In this document: positions 1 to 11,821 of the stretch, piece by piece | Layout of the letters: each line of letters opens with the position of its first letter | Numbering within the stretch: the stretch's first letter is position 1 | The notes under the pieces: generated by a model | Seen by the model: only the letters and a program-made list of their open reading frames with translations | Told to the model about the DNA's origin: nothing | Databases searched by the model: none | Source of the DNA: Elmis aenea | Taxonomy: Eukaryota; Arthropoda; Insecta; Coleoptera; Elmidae | Assembly: GCA_947652605.1 (NCBI GenBank) | Contig: OX393579.1 | Span: 42,476,970 to 42,540,969, forward strand | Length of the DNA: 64,000 bases | Reading direction: 5' to 3' | Translations under genes and position numbers: made by a program

Positions 1-490
1 CCTACTCGAAAATATTACTTTGACCTAATAATTAACAATAAAATCGCGATATCTCGGAAAATATCAATTTTAGGTATAAAACAGTATTAATGTTTTCGAA
101 AGAGAATTAAATTTTCTATAAGACGGTGTAAAAAAATATAGGGGGTTGTATTAAAAAAAAATGAGTTATCGATGTTTAAAGTTTCACAAGTTTGACCAAG
201 CGTAAAAAACGCCCTGTATAATATTTTAAAAATGTAGGTGGTGCAAAGTGTTACATAATCTATTGTCAATCTTATCTCCAAGCGAATTTCTTCAGACTTC
301 TCAAAGTTTTTAAATGTTGAAAATTTTTGAAAATACTGTATTTTCATGAAAATGCGATTTTCACGAGAACGATTGACTTTAGACCCATATGACCTTATAC
401 ATTTTTTAAATTAAATTTAAAGAGGAATCCAAAAATGTAAAAATATACAGGGTGTTCCATAAGAAAAAGTATAACTTTGATATGGCACTC
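1..490 (+). repeat. Dispersed repeat copy, cut by the window edge
   Basis: The first bases, a cctactc-type start followed by a block containing cgcgatatctcg, match the sequence from about 20313 in the same orientation. Both copies end with the stretch gaggaatccaaaaatgtaaa followed by a TACAGGGTGTTCC-type end, here near 460. The present copy keeps an extra stretch (roughly 170-360) that is missing at 20 kb. A third, reverse-oriented copy begins at 63721. No protein is visible. It is probably a non-autonomous DNA element, but only one end is defined. Confidence 0.6.
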
Positions 491-714
491 TTTTTTGGAG
501 CACCCTGTATATTTGAAAATATTTTTAAAATGTAGCCCTTATTGACTTACATAATCTAACAGTGACAGAAATTGGAAAATATAAAGCGTTTCGCCATAAA
601 ACTCCGACGCGTCCGTCGTGACTCACCCTGTATATTTAACAATGGGATTTCAAATTGGACAAAAATGTTGACACTGATTCTTATTTTAAAAACATACTAA
701 TTTGAAAATTCCCT

Positions 715-1010
715 TCACCTGTCAAATTTGCGTTTTCAACCAATCACTAATCTTAAATCTTTTAGAAACTACCAGTAGGAGCAATATTACACGGTAATAA
801 TTTTACATTCCTCTGCCAGGAGTTGATCCTCCTGTCAAATTTGCGTTTTCGACCAATAACAAACTCAGATTTCCTTTAAACGGCCAATAAACATAATCAT
901 ACACTGATAATTTACTTTTGGCAATTAACAGATTTTCATGCGTTTATTGGTCGTTTCTAAGAAATCTGAGTTTTTGATTGGTGGAAAATATAAATTTGGA
1001 GAGGGAATAA
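715..1010. repeat. Short direct and inverted repeats
   Basis: The motif gtcaaatttgcgttttc, followed by accaat, occurs at about 721 and again at about 834. A reversed relative (attggtcgtttctaagaaat and tttttgattggtggaaaa) occupies 940-1000. The segment can therefore fold back on itself and looks like an old MITE. Its borders are uncertain and no coding sequence is supported. Confidence 0.4.
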
Positions 1011-1314
1011 GGTATTTTGGTCTTGATCATTTTTTGACAGATGTCGGCGACCAATAACGTTACTTTAATATAGATTAAACCACACCCCTGACACACCACT
1101 CTGACAGTACTTGTAAAATTTGACATAACAGATTATGTATGTACCTAAATACTATTTGGTTCATTAATTTTTAATAAAATATAATTCTTGAATTAAAAAT
1201 TAGTTATAAATGATCTATTATTAATAACAATCGCAGTAAGTAGTAGGTATACTTTAATTTATCTAAATTAAACATTTTAATTTGACAGATAGGTTAGGTG
1301 AAGGAAATTTTCTG

Positions 1315-1450
1315 ACAAAATATAACTCGTGCATTGCAAATAATCTATAATTTTTGACAAATCTTCACTCATGCAAGTTGCAGCTCAACTTGCATTCGGG
1401 CATATTTACCAAAAATTATCGATAATTTTCAATGCACTTGTTATATTACT
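1315..1450. repeat. Short foldback of the CTCGTG type
   Basis: The left half runs tataactcgtgcattgc then ataatttttgac, and the right half mirrors it as aaaaattatcgataatt then caatgcacttgttat. A smaller internal hairpin uses gcaagttg and caacttgc. Similar ACTCGTG-ended hairpins occur at 15884-15957 and 50531-50663. Confidence 0.5.
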
Positions 1451-1675
1451 ACTGAAAACATTATGCTACAGGTACCTACTTATTTTTAATATTATACTTA
1501 GAAATTAATAAGTCATTAAAACCGGCCTTAAATTAATAAACAGACCTAAAAGGGTTAATAAGAAATCACTGAAAAGAACCTATACTATCAAAAAACGATT
1601 TCTAAGACTCGAAAATAAGTCGCCTTATAATTTGAAAGTCATTTTAAATTTGCAACTCGCATATCATGAAAATAA

Positions 1676-2330
1676 TTGGGTCATCTTAGTAAAGCAAAAA
1701 AAAAGTTACAACAGAACATAAAAAGATTAAAAGAAAAGTTAATAAAAATAAATATAAACAAAACGAAAACAATGGTTATTGCGACAAAGGAAAATATACA
1801 CAACATCAGATCAGAAAAAAATGGTTATAGAACAAGTAACACTTCAAATGCTTGGAAACGATTGTAGAAAGTAATGGAAAACTACACAAGGAGATTAGTG
1901 AAAAAGTCCTATAAGTTGGAAGAGTATTCAATAATGTAAAAAATACCTTATTGGGCAAAACAAATACTGAAAAACATAAAATTAGAAGTTATCCAAAAAA
2001 ATATGATACTCAAGTAAATGGTAATGAGGTCTGGACGTTTGCAAACAATCACAACAGCAAAATTATTGCCAAAAAAATAAGGCAAAATGAGGAACGATAA
2101 AATAAAGCTTAAAGTAGGTATTTAAAAAAAATTAGAGATGAAGTCAGTTGAATCAATAATATATGAAAGAAAACTAGGATATTAAGACATAAACAGAATG
2201 TCAGTCGCAAGACTTACTAAAAGGGTACATGAAACAAAGACACAAGGGAAATGGAAAAAGCAGACTTAGAAGAGCATGGAAAGAGAGAGGGTGTAAAAGA
2301 AGTAGCACTTTACGACAAAAAGACCTAGGA
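1676..2330 (+). pseudogene. Non-LTR reverse transcriptase C-terminal relic (RTE-like)
   Basis: The opening frame reads INKTKTMVI, the conserved block after the RT palm in RTE-like elements. After frameshifts the downstream pieces KVGRVFNNVK, a degraded vlLYG.E.Wt region (NGNEVWTF), ESIIYERKLGY and RLTKRVHETKTQGK follow in the order expected of the RT C-terminal tail. The catalytic palm lies upstream and is absent, so this is a 5'-truncated, multiply frameshifted copy. The assignment rests on motif order by eye. CR1-like origin is possible. Confidence 0.6.
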
Positions 2331-2339
2331 TTTAGTAAA

Positions 2340-3490
2340 TACGTGTGTTTATATTGGATGGAGCTATCTGTCACTTTATATTAATTTTTCATTAGTTTTG
2401 TTTTTATACTCAGGTGCAAATAAGGCCCTAATAAATTGATCGTTAATTAATCTTTTTTTTAACTAAATAAATAAGAGATACCTCGACACCGAAATGTACA
2501 AGAGGAACCGATTAAGAAGAAGATAAATAAATTAAGTAAAACACTACCCGTTTGCAATATTTCGTACGACATTTTAGTGGACCACACATGTGTCTTTTTA
2601 TTTTAATAATAACATACTTTACACCAAACGCTCAAAAAACTGTTGTGCCTTCAAAATGATGAGATAAAATCACACCTCTTATGCTAACTTAATGTTTTAG
2701 TAACTAAATATCTGTAACTATCAACAGAAAATATTTTAATAAATCCATATCTACTATCAAACGTACAAGTTGCGTTTGATACTTTATTACACATGTATTG
2801 CAATTATTCTACAAAAATACTCCTACGGGTCTTCTTTAATCACAAGATGCTACTCCTGGTTAAAATTAAAATATTTTTTTTATGAATCTATAAATAATGT
2901 AACACTTTCTAAAAATTTACTTATTTTATAGCAGTTTAGTGAAAACTATAAAAAAAAAAAACATTAATTAATTTGCAACATTTTGCGACAGGACAACCAA
3001 TTAAATATCAAAGTAATATAAACGCGCATAAACATTCTCTAACACAATTTTATTGCAAAAGCAAAACAATATTTAGGCAGTTGCCAGAAATAAATCAATC
3101 ATCATGTCATGAATCTAAAAAATATAGCCAAATTATATAGTTTATGATTTGCCGGAAAAAATTTATAGCTGGAACATTTGTTATGTTATCTCACACAATT
3201 GATTGTGAAAAATTGGTAATTCCTTCGTTTTTATGTCCCCAAACATTCTAAAATCATACAGTACAACCCGCCACAGAGCATAATATTTATCTTAATCTTC
3301 TACGTCATCAGTCATTTTTGTATCAAAGGAAATACGCGCAGAATTTACAGTAAACACTTGCAAATTTATATCTAAAAATATTAGTTAAGTTTAACACAAT
3401 GGCTTTTTTTCTGCCGTAACGCACCGGAACTGAGCTTTGGTATCTTGCTTTAAAATCGGTTAATAAAACTTTATATATTATACGCATATT
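2340..3490. other. AT-rich stretch with no recognised feature
   Basis: I see only AT-rich sequence with homopolymer runs. No open frame resembles a known family and no clear inverted repeat is present. Confidence 0.5.
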
Positions 3491-3494
3491 TTTA

Positions 3495-3690
3495 CTGCGT
3501 CCGTCCAGAAAATCAGTTGTTTCCGATCATTTTGTAGGCTGGAAAATACAACTTTACCGGCATAGACCGGAAAGTAACTGGTTGCCATGGTGATGAGTTG
3601 TTTAGTTGATTTGCGCTGTCAAATAAGTGTCGTTATACAATCCAGTGAATGCTTACCTGCAATTTGTTAAGTTGTCATTGGCGGACGCAG
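3495..3690. mobile_element. MITE with CTGCGTCCG terminal inverted repeats
   Basis: The left end reads CTGCGTCCGTCCA and the right end TGGCGGACGCAG, which are inverted repeats of each other. The interior includes ccggaaagtaactggttgcc, which recurs in a related copy at 62087-62277. There is no coding capacity. The superfamily cannot be assigned because no target duplication is obvious. Confidence 0.6.
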
Positions 3691-3991
3691 AAAAATAATC
3701 ATTATCATCAAGCGAAATTTTACTTTCGGCCAATTCAAATTTTTCTTATAGTAATAATGGTGGTGGTATGACTGGATACATTCAGATATGTGAAATTCTG
3801 AAATTATCTCTCAATGTGTATTAATTACTTTTATTTTACATACCTAGGTACTTTTAAGTGAATAACATGGAACAAATACTGACGCATCGTTAACTTAAAC
3901 ATGCAACACTTCAAAAGGGCTAACTTATGGAGATTTCAGCTGTAGTAAAACAAATTAACGTTAAAATGTTACGATCGCATCTTGAAGTGTA

Positions 3992-4732
3992 CAGGGTGGC
4001 CTATTTTCGATGCACATTCAGGAAGGCTATCTCGGTTATTATCAGAAATAGAAAAGTACGTAGTCTCGATTTCTTTTTTCGAGAGAATTTCATCGCCGTA
4101 AACAGATTTTTGATATCATTTTTAATTTTCGAAATATAGCCAAAAACCGATTTTTGGCAATTTTCAAAAATGTTAAATATCTCGCTTAAATGAAAAAATA
4201 GAGAAAAACTTTAAAGACATTTTTGCCATAGTCTTTTGCCCTTAATTAGATAGCGCTAAGCAATTTTTTTAAACTCATACAAATATCGATATATTACACC
4301 TAACTATCTTATTTTAAATAGCAACCATAAGCTAATTATATGTATTATTGAAAAGCACAAAAAGTAGTAAGCTTTTGATTTTTGTCAAAGCCAACTATGG
4401 TTGCCATTTAAAATAAGAAAGTTAGGTGTAATATATCAATATTTATATGAGTAAAAAAAATATATCGCTATTCTATTAAGGACAAAAAAGCATGCAAAAA
4501 ATGTCCTTAAAGTTTTTCTATATCTTTTCGTTTAAGCAAGATATTTAACTTTTTGAAAATTGCCAAAAATCGGTTTTTGGTTATATTTCGAAAATTAAAA
4601 AAGATATCAAAAATCTGTTTACGGCTATAAATTTCTCTCGAAAAAAGAAATCGAGACTACGTACTTAGTTTTTTTTCTATCTATGATAATAAGCGAGATA
4701 CCCTGTATGGGCATCGAAAATAGGCCACCCTG
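3992..4732. mobile_element. CAGGGTGG foldback element (TA target)
   Basis: The element starts CAGGGTGGCCTATTTTCGAT and ends with the inverted copy ATCGAAAATAGGCCACCCTG, flanked by TA on both sides (3990-3991 and 4733-4734). The arms are long and extend past the dispersed block ctatctcggttattatcag (from 4027) and its mirror gataataagcgagatac (4685). TA duplications and CAGGG ends point to mobilisation by a Tc1/mariner-type transposase (inference). The 4240-4640 interior recurs at 49890-50350. No transposase is encoded. Confidence 0.8.
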
Positions 4733-4739
4733 TATACGT

Positions 4740-6030
4740 AAATGTTTGTGGGTTTTGTCAATCAACAAACGGTTTTTTGATAGATTTGTACACCATACAT
4801 AGGACACAATACTAGTACAAATAATCTTATAGGAAAAATTGACAAGAATGTATCTACAATAAAAAGGAATAACAACAGGTAGTTTAGAACCAGCCACCGA
4901 AAAATGTACAGCTAGTCGTAAAAACAAATGAGTTTGTAGTTAAAATTGTTATGTTTTATTTGTTTCTTACTGTGTTATAATTGCTTTAGACCGGTGTATT
5001 ACGTAAAACAACGTTTGAGGGTCCATCCACCTTATAAAGACGATCGCGAGCCACAATCAAAAATAAAAAAACATAAGAGCAATAAGTACTCTTGCCCAAC
5101 GGTGCAAGCCTCTGTACAGTACGGTCCGTCACAGTTGGTAATATCATCTTGGAGTCACTTTTTACAAGATCCAGATTTAGACATTGCCACCGCACACGCT
5201 TCTAACTATTCTACGCATTACGCACTTTTAAATATGGAACTATAGTGTAAAAGCAAATAATTTTATAATAAATTTATCTCTTACACACAGTTTAATAGAA
5301 AAAATTTACTATATAAGTACTGTTATTAAGCGCGACCTGCAATTTAACTTACTTTTTAAATGCGTAATAAATTTTACTTTGATTAAACAAAACTATCCAT
5401 ATTACACCACTGGGAATAAACCAATTTCTACGGCGCAAAATTATTAAACAAGCGTAGCAATTTCACAATATGTTTTGCAGTTCATTCAATATTGCGACAC
5501 AAAAGAACGAAAAGCGTAGAATTAAATAAATTCCCTGTAGACTTCAGCAAACTTGTTAAAGTTGAAAATAGCCTACCAACACGTTAAAAACTTCGCTCGA
5601 GCGAAGGTGTATGAAGAAATCAATCTTGAGTTGTTGAGGCACCAAATTCGTTTCTAATAGTCAATTAAAATATAAAAATAACTGCAGAATTCGTTCATAT
5701 GGAAACTCGGAAGGGTGAAATTTATATTTCATAAAAAAAGAAATTGTATTTCAATAATTTAGTAAATTCCTACCGAATAGGATTTATTGTCGATTTTTAA
5801 TTGGGTTGGAACTCTGTTATTGTTACAAGACAAATGAAATTTATGCACAAATGAGGAATGAAACCAACGTAACGAACGAAAATGAAAAATGAAATTGAAA
5901 CCAAATTATTTGCTTTTAATATGTTTTTACAACAAACAGTGTATGATTTTTTAGTACATTTTAATGTACGGAGTAAGCTAACAGTTACAAATGAAATAAA
6001 CTGGTGTGGCCACCAAATGACTTACGCCAT
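4740..6030. other. Intergenic stretch with one unrecognised 99-codon frame
   Basis: A plus-strand open frame at 4946-5245 starts with a hydrophobic MLCFICFLLCYNCF segment. The overlapping minus strand is also open (4986-5195). The frame is slightly less AT-rich than its surroundings but matches no family I know. The rest is AT-rich, with small repeats shared with 15160 (ggtggccacaccagtttatt, reversed here near 6000). A real gene is not supported. Confidence 0.35.
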
Positions 6031-6031
6031 A

Positions 6032-6926
6032 CACCGGGTAATTCAGTTTGACTATCGCACCCCTCCATCCTTGTCATTTTAAGAAAAATAAACTATAAAC
6101 CTCATATTTTTGTGAATCGTAGCAAATATTTTATCAAATGACGTTCAGATGTTTTTTATCCGATGAAATATGTCGGACTGGCGTTAGTCAACTTTTTTTT
6201 AAAATAACGTAGTATACTTTTTTATTAATTTTGATAGAAAATTTAATTCTAAATCGAATAGTACATGAAAAAAAGCATGGATGGAAAATTTTCTGAGAAA
6301 AATAAGCTTAAAAATTAATTATAATTTTTAACAAAAGCGTTGTATTTGACTAAAAAAAAACACGATCGCAGTAGTAATCGACAATTTATAACTTGTCTAA
6401 TTGTGTTTTGTTATTATTTTACGAAAAATCATTATTTTGTGAGTATTAAATTGAAAATGGATTTTCTGTCAATTTGCTTTTGAGAGAGTGTATTTAAGGC
6501 GTTTTAATTTAACACTCACAAAATAATGATTTTTCGTCGAAAAATAATAAAAGACATTTTTCGTCGAAAAATAATAAAAGACATTTGCAGTAGTTATTTG
6601 CTATCAAATATTATAGCGATCGTGTTTTGTCCAGTCAAATACAAAATCTTTGTGAAAAATAACGTATAATTTTTAAACTTAAATTTCTGAATATTTCCTT
6701 ATGTAGGTACGTTTATTTTCTTAATGCACTATCGGATTTAGAATTCTCAAAATCAACAAAAAAAAAAATACAGCTGCCTGCCTGTCCGACATAATTAATA
6801 GTAGAAAACATATCCGATGGTCATTTGATACTATTGCTCGATTCACAAAAATATAAGGTTTATAGGAGATTCTTCTTAAAATATCAAATTTATAGGGATG
6901 CGACAGTGAAACTGAATTACCCCGTA
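6032..6926. mobile_element. Large palindromic element with ACCGGGT-type ends
   Basis: The left end ccgggtaattcagtttgact is mirrored at the right end (aactgaattaccccg). Arms of about 400 bp continue inwards, including cgttgtatttgact mirrored by agtcaaatacaaaat and a central pair around acgaaaaatcattattttgt. A 27-bp unit, ttcgtcgaaaaataataaaa plus gacattt, is tandemly duplicated at 6532-6586. Single-arm copies of the outer 330 bp lie at 25335-25680 and 40811-41165. No protein is encoded. Confidence 0.7.
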
Positions 6927-6999
6927 TTTTATATATTTTCGTACATGTGATAATGTATTTGTGAGTACTCCTATAAAATAATTTAACCGCTCCATGCGT

Positions 7000-7960
7000 T
7001 CTAATTAACTTTATTTGACATCTGTCAACATGACGTAAATAACTCATTATGCTAGTGTTTATGACATAATTATGAACAAACACAGCGTTCTTAAAAAAAC
7101 AATTAATTTTCTATTTCACACATTTATTCCCAAGTTCAACAGAATTGAAATAAACGGCATTTTACTAAAAAAAATTAAGCTCTATAACTTTACAACTTAA
7201 ACACCCTGTATATTAGTTAATATTTGAAAAATCAAACAAATGCAGATACTGCAATATGTTTTTAAAGGCTCTATCGGTAAGTTATTTCAAAGAGGTACAA
7301 TTTTAACGTCTGGCACATACAAACACACACATGGACGTCAAAACGGGTTCAGAGGACCTCCAAACCTTCCGCGATCACAATACTACGTATGGCGAAAGTA
7401 AAAATGCAAGATGATTAACAAATTTTATAATGAAGTTTAAAAGTATGTGAAATCATTTAAATATTATAAGGATATAATTAATAGCAGAAATTTATCACAA
7501 TTTCGTAATTGAATATAAGTCCATTTAATTTTAAATTTGAGATAATTAGCTTCACTCGACTTCAAGAAGTAATTTGAAGCTGCAACATTATCAATTTTGC
7601 AACTGCCAGCTGTTACAGCTAACTGTGCGTGAAAAAATGCAATATTTAATTTTAAGAAATATCTGTTCACTTAATCAGAATTGTTATACCTTTCTAAGTA
7701 TTTCCATGTCTTAAGATTCCATATGAGAATGATAATCTTAAAAAAATGTTTTACAAAATCGATTGCGTTTGAGTTATTTACGTTAGTATGACAATATTGA
7801 CAGATACAGGAAAAAATATTCATATCTTACAATTACAACTAAACAATGGCAGAGCAAAATAATTTGAAAATTTTATTGACAAAACTCTTATAGAAAAAGC
7901 TGATTTTTTTTTTAATTTTTAAAAAATAATTATCCAAATTCAATTTAATTGGATTAATAT
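7000..7960. other. AT-rich stretch without a gene
   Basis: Nothing here resembles a coding or RNA gene. An isolated reversed TACAGGGTG end (caccctgtatatta) sits at about 7202, and a short less AT-rich patch at 7320-7390 is unexplained. Confidence 0.45.
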
Positions 7961-7961
7961 A

Positions 7962-8209
7962 TTTTTTGTGCGATCGTACTAGAAACAGCTGTTTGACGGA
8001 CGCGTTAGCAACCATACAGTACTGCATTACCGGCCGTTACCCTTAGCAACGGCAGAAAAAGTAACTTTTACGGCCGTTGTTAAGGAGAGGGCCGGTAATG
8101 CAGTACATACTCCGTCATCTGTCAGTGACAGAATGTCACGTAGTTTCTAACCTATAATTTTGAAAATTACTAAAAATTTAAATTGTTTTTAATTCGATCG
8201 CACAAAAAA
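7962..8209 (-). mobile_element. MITE with TTTTTTGTGCGATCG inverted ends
   Basis: The ends TTTTTTGTGCGATCG and CGATCGCACAAAAAA are perfect inverted repeats. The inside carries a second palindromic section around gcattaccggccgttaccct and aaggagagggccggtaatgc. The copy is reversed relative to those at 63127-63355 and 63411-63697. All three share a flank (here 8210-8265) containing the 8-bp palindrome arms ggccaaaa and ttttggcc, so the mobile or duplicated unit may be larger than the TIR-bounded part. Confidence 0.7.
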
Positions 8210-8417
8210 TGTAAGTAATATGCACCTCGGCCAAAACGTACACTTTTTGGCCTTGATACATAAATAACTATATTTTACTTATCGTTAGTTTTATACTTTA
8301 ATAAATTTTATTAAATGGAACACCCTATATGTTCTCAACCAACTTTTTTTTCAAAATAATTAATAAATGGAAAATAAAGGAATTATGCTGGTAAACACCT
8401 TATTAAGAGCTTTAAAC

Positions 8418-9785
8418 TAAGAGTGCACTGATAAGAAATTTGACCGATTACCGATTAATCGGTTAATATTGACTTTTATAGTTAGTTCGTTTAACTTTAC
8501 ATGGTGATATGGAGAATGAAGAAGAATAATTATTTGAAATTCTGGTTATGGCTATAATGGCATATAATCGGTTTAATGAAAATATTTTTTATATGGCGGC
8601 ACTTCCGGATATACCAGAAGTTGACATCTACTTTCTTATTTCACATACAATTGCATTTTTGGACTGCAAACATTATTTTAGAGGGACTTTTGATAGCATT
8701 CCCTATACCTAAGTGCAGTCGTTTTTTAGATTTTCGGACTTTTTAAAAAAAATTTTGATTAACATCGATGCTTAATATTATCATCTACTGCCGCCATTTT
8801 TTAAGCGAAAACGCTCAAAAATATACTATGCATAGAAGAAACTTTGGAGTTCATACCGGAATTTTTGCAATCGATGCATTACTTACAGGGTGTCCAAAAT
8901 TTCTTTTTTTTTATGCAACTTCAGACCACTAAAACTCGTTTTTTCGAATACAATACCCACATTTTTTTCATATCTAATGCAAAATTTTATTCTGCATGAA
9001 TCTATATTAGTATTTCTTATACCTATCTGCAATAATTAAGACAAAGTTGTAACATTTTTAAATAGCAAGCCTTGAAAATGACAACAATTTATTGCCAATA
9101 TAAATAACTATCAACCACTTTTATCGCGTTTGTTTGTAGTGTTCATAAAAATTTAAAATTAAGAGTATTTAGACACGTATATTTTAAACTTTATGTTTCT
9201 CCGCTCCTGCCTATCGTTAGCTAATTGTGGCACATCTCTCCAGCTGGCTCCTTTTTCTTCCAGTCTCTTCCTTACTTCTTTTTTCCATTTTATTCTTGGT
9301 CTTCATCTATTTCTTTTTCCCTCCATCTGCATTTTCCAACCTATTTTCGCGTATCTACTTTCTGGCATGCGTAGTAAATGTCCAATCCATCTTAATTGAT
9401 TCGTCTCCATCTTTTTCTTAATATCTGTTACTCCTAGGTTATTTCGGATTTTTTCGTTACTGATTTTATCGTTCAGACTAATTTGAATATATTAATTTAA
9501 AATGTCACTTTTTTATACTCCTAGATAATTTTTTTACTTATAGTAGTTCGAAAATTACCTCTGTGTTGTTAAATCATTTAGTTTACTTGCAGTAATTTTC
9601 AAATTAAGGTAACACTCAAGACGGAAAAACTATTTTTATCTAATATTTCAATCTAGCCTATTGCCATAGATTAATTTAATAAAAAAAACAATAAATCGGC
9701 CAAAATTCCAATAAACGATTAATCGGCAAAAGAGCTGATATGACCGATTACTGATTATCTACAAACTAATCAATGCATCTCTATA
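8418..9785. mobile_element. hAT-like element with CCGATTAATCGG subterminal repeats
   Basis: The left end (agagtgcactgataag, then gaccgattaccgattaatcg) is mirrored at the right (aacgattaatcggc, gaccgattactgatta, then actaatcaatgcatctct). Such short ends followed by palindromic subterminal repeats are typical of non-autonomous hAT elements. No exact 8-bp target duplication is clear. An unrelated RT fragment (9190-9490) lies inside. A TACAGGGTGTCC end at 8886 shows a further partial insertion. Confidence 0.5.
9190..9490 (-). pseudogene. Non-LTR RT C-terminal tail relic
   Basis: On the minus strand the reading ISNEKIRNNLGVTDI, KMETNQLRWIGHLLRMPESR, then RPRIKWKKEVRKRLEEKGASW and WRDVPQLANDRQERR is clear. 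LRWxGHxxRM followed by an R/K-rich RPRxxW segment is the signature tail after the RT domain of RTE-like elements. One internal stop separates NR and RPRIKWK. The catalytic RT domain is missing. Open plus-strand frames over the same bases are shadows. Confidence 0.75.
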
Positions 9786-9847
9786 TTAAACACTTTATGC
9801 TTTTAACTGTAATACGTGTGTGTATACTGTTTGAATTTATTAAAATA

Positions 9848-10398
9848 CTCCCTCTGTCCCAAAATAAGTGTCCGATTTGGTAAAAATTTTTGTCTGCACA
9901 AATGGAACAAAAAATGTATTATCGATTTCTCAGAAAATTTTATTCTTGATAAAAGTTGGTGCATGGTCTAAAACAAATTTTAAAATTAAAAAAAGTTTAA
10001 TAAACAGTCATAAGACATTAGATTTTAAGCGATTTTTGAAATATTCATGAGTGATGCTTAAAATTTCTCATGCACCAACTTTCTTATAGCAGGTAATGGT
10101 ACACACTTTGACGCTTTTCTGTGACAGATTAAGCTTTTTTCTTTGTGGTGCAACTACAGGAACTTCTTCACTGTTCATGATGTGTCTACACCGGTATTGT
10201 TTAAAATGGCAAGATAAAGTATGTTTTTAAAATAACGATCCAAAAGCCGAGCTAACGTGTTTAAACTTTCTGACTATGCACAAATGTCACTTTTGACATA
10301 TTTTACTTGACGTTATAAACAATTACAATTTACGTTTTAAAATACAATTAAGATCCAGCAAATACAGTAATCGGCCACTTATTTCGGGACAGAGGAAG
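9848..10398. mobile_element. MITE with Stowaway-like ends (TA target)
   Basis: The left end CTCCCTCTGTCCCAAAATAA and the right end TTATTTCGGGACAGAGGAAG are inverted repeats flanked by TA (9846-9847 and 10399-10400). A second inner inverted repeat pairs agttggtgcatg (about 9955) with catgcaccaact (about 10069). Size, TA duplication and the CTCCCTC terminus fit a Tc1/mariner-type MITE. The termini resemble those of plant Stowaway elements. No coding region is visible. Confidence 0.75.
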
Positions 10399-10400
10399 TA

Positions 10401-11340
10401 ACAGGGTAGATTTAATAATTGGATTATAATTATTATGAACATACATAATAAATATAAAACGTTAAGCTGACATTTTTTAGGGTCTTAAATTTTTAGTTAA
10501 ATTACAATTTCAATACTAAAATCAATATAAAAGCCAGACTATTCGACCTCAAAAAAAAAACAAAAAACTTGAAAACAAATGAACACTTCTAGCTGCATAA
10601 TTAATCAAGAATCATTATTCTGGATTTCACTGCAGTTGAGTTGAGTGTATCGTTAACGGTTAAATTGCAGCAGAAATCACGAGAGCATTTGGTGTAACTC
10701 GTTTTTCGTTTTTGCCGCTACGCAAAAACATCTCTTTTCCTTAAGACATGAACTCCCAACCTTCCTTCGTCTAAAACGGCAGAGAAGATGTGTGTAATGG
10801 TTTTATAACGACTTAAACGTTACAAAATTACCGCGCGCTTAAATTAAATTTCACTGGTTTTAACGCAGTCACTCTGAAAACTTTAAAACTGTTTATGTTG
10901 GTGTCGCTATTAATGAAAAGTTGTGGTAATGGCTTTAGCATTTTATACATTACGGTTGATGATGAATATTTAGGACACCTATAAAAGCATTTTGTTAGCA
11001 AAACAACAAACGCATTAAATTTAATATACGTTAATAAAAAACCGGACGCACTTTTTGTTGTAAATTGATTCAATAAATAAGACTAATTAGTGTGTACAAT
11101 GCAACCAAGTTACTCGTTCGTTACAGTTAATGACTTTTAAATTACGGTATTTTCATTTTTTTGTAGAATACGTAATTATATCGCAAATTGTTTTCTGTGG
11201 AAATCTAACCGTTAGAGGACGTGCATGTTTCCAAATTTGTTCAATTTAACCGATTCAGTTCTGCTACCATAACTACTAAAGCTTTGTGATTTGGTGGTAG
11301 AGAAAAGCATTATTTAATGTAGTTTATTTATATAATAGTA
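10401..11340. other. AT-rich stretch with no recognised feature
   Basis: No convincing gene, repeat family or terminal inverted repeat was found here. Short open frames have AT-driven composition only. Confidence 0.45.
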
Positions 11341-11357
11341 TAAAATTAAAGACCAAT

Positions 11358-11560
11358 AGTTGCGTACGGGGGTGAGATGTTAAAAATGAAGAAAAAAGAA
11401 GAAAAAAGAAGGTATCTACTACAGAAGATATTTGAGGATAAAAGGAAAAGAGAACAATGGAGAAGAATAACAAATGAGTAACTGGAAAAATTAAATGGTC
11501 AACCAAATATAATTAATTTAGTAAAGACACAGCGAATGAGGTGGTTGGGACATACTATAA
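11358..11560 (+). pseudogene. Non-LTR RT tail relic, target of nested insertions
   Basis: One frame reads AYGGEMLKMKKKEEKRRYLL, QKIFEDKRKREQWRRITNE, a stop, then LEKLNGQPNIINLVKTQRMR and WLGH. This matches the conserved order YGcEtW-T..ee.-R.lLrkI.g..-WRRR.N.EL-lRWlGH of the RTE-like RT C-terminus. The frame ends abruptly where a TA-flanked foldback begins at 11563, so that element was inserted into this relic. No obvious continuation follows 13198. Confidence 0.7.
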
Positions 11561-11821
11561 TACAGGGTGTCCCACAAGGTATGCCTTCGCAAATTTTTGC
11601 ATAAATCGAATGTTTAGGGCCTAAATAAAATGTTTTACCGGTAATAATTTTTTTCATGTGTCCCTTCATATACAGGGTGTCCCAAATATAGTAAACAGCA
11701 TGGTGATTTCGTAAACGCTAAGAGACAGAGTTGTTTAAATGGGTACAAACTCAATAGTTATGGCGCTATTGATAAAAAACAAAACACATCAGGTTATTTA
11801 TTTTTCACATAACTTGCTTAA

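Noticed and set aside
6532..6586. 27-bp tandem pair as a minisatellite
   Set aside because: Only two units occur and they are inside a palindromic element, so it was treated as an internal duplication.
9193..9421. Two overlapping plus-strand frames rich in L, F and S
   Set aside because: They are complementary to the minus-strand RT tail, whose motifs are clear, so they are shadows.
11379..11415. Purine-rich run of GAA and AAA triplets, as a possible microsatellite
   Set aside because: It is in frame with the RT tail (KKKEEKRR) and is explained as coding remnant.
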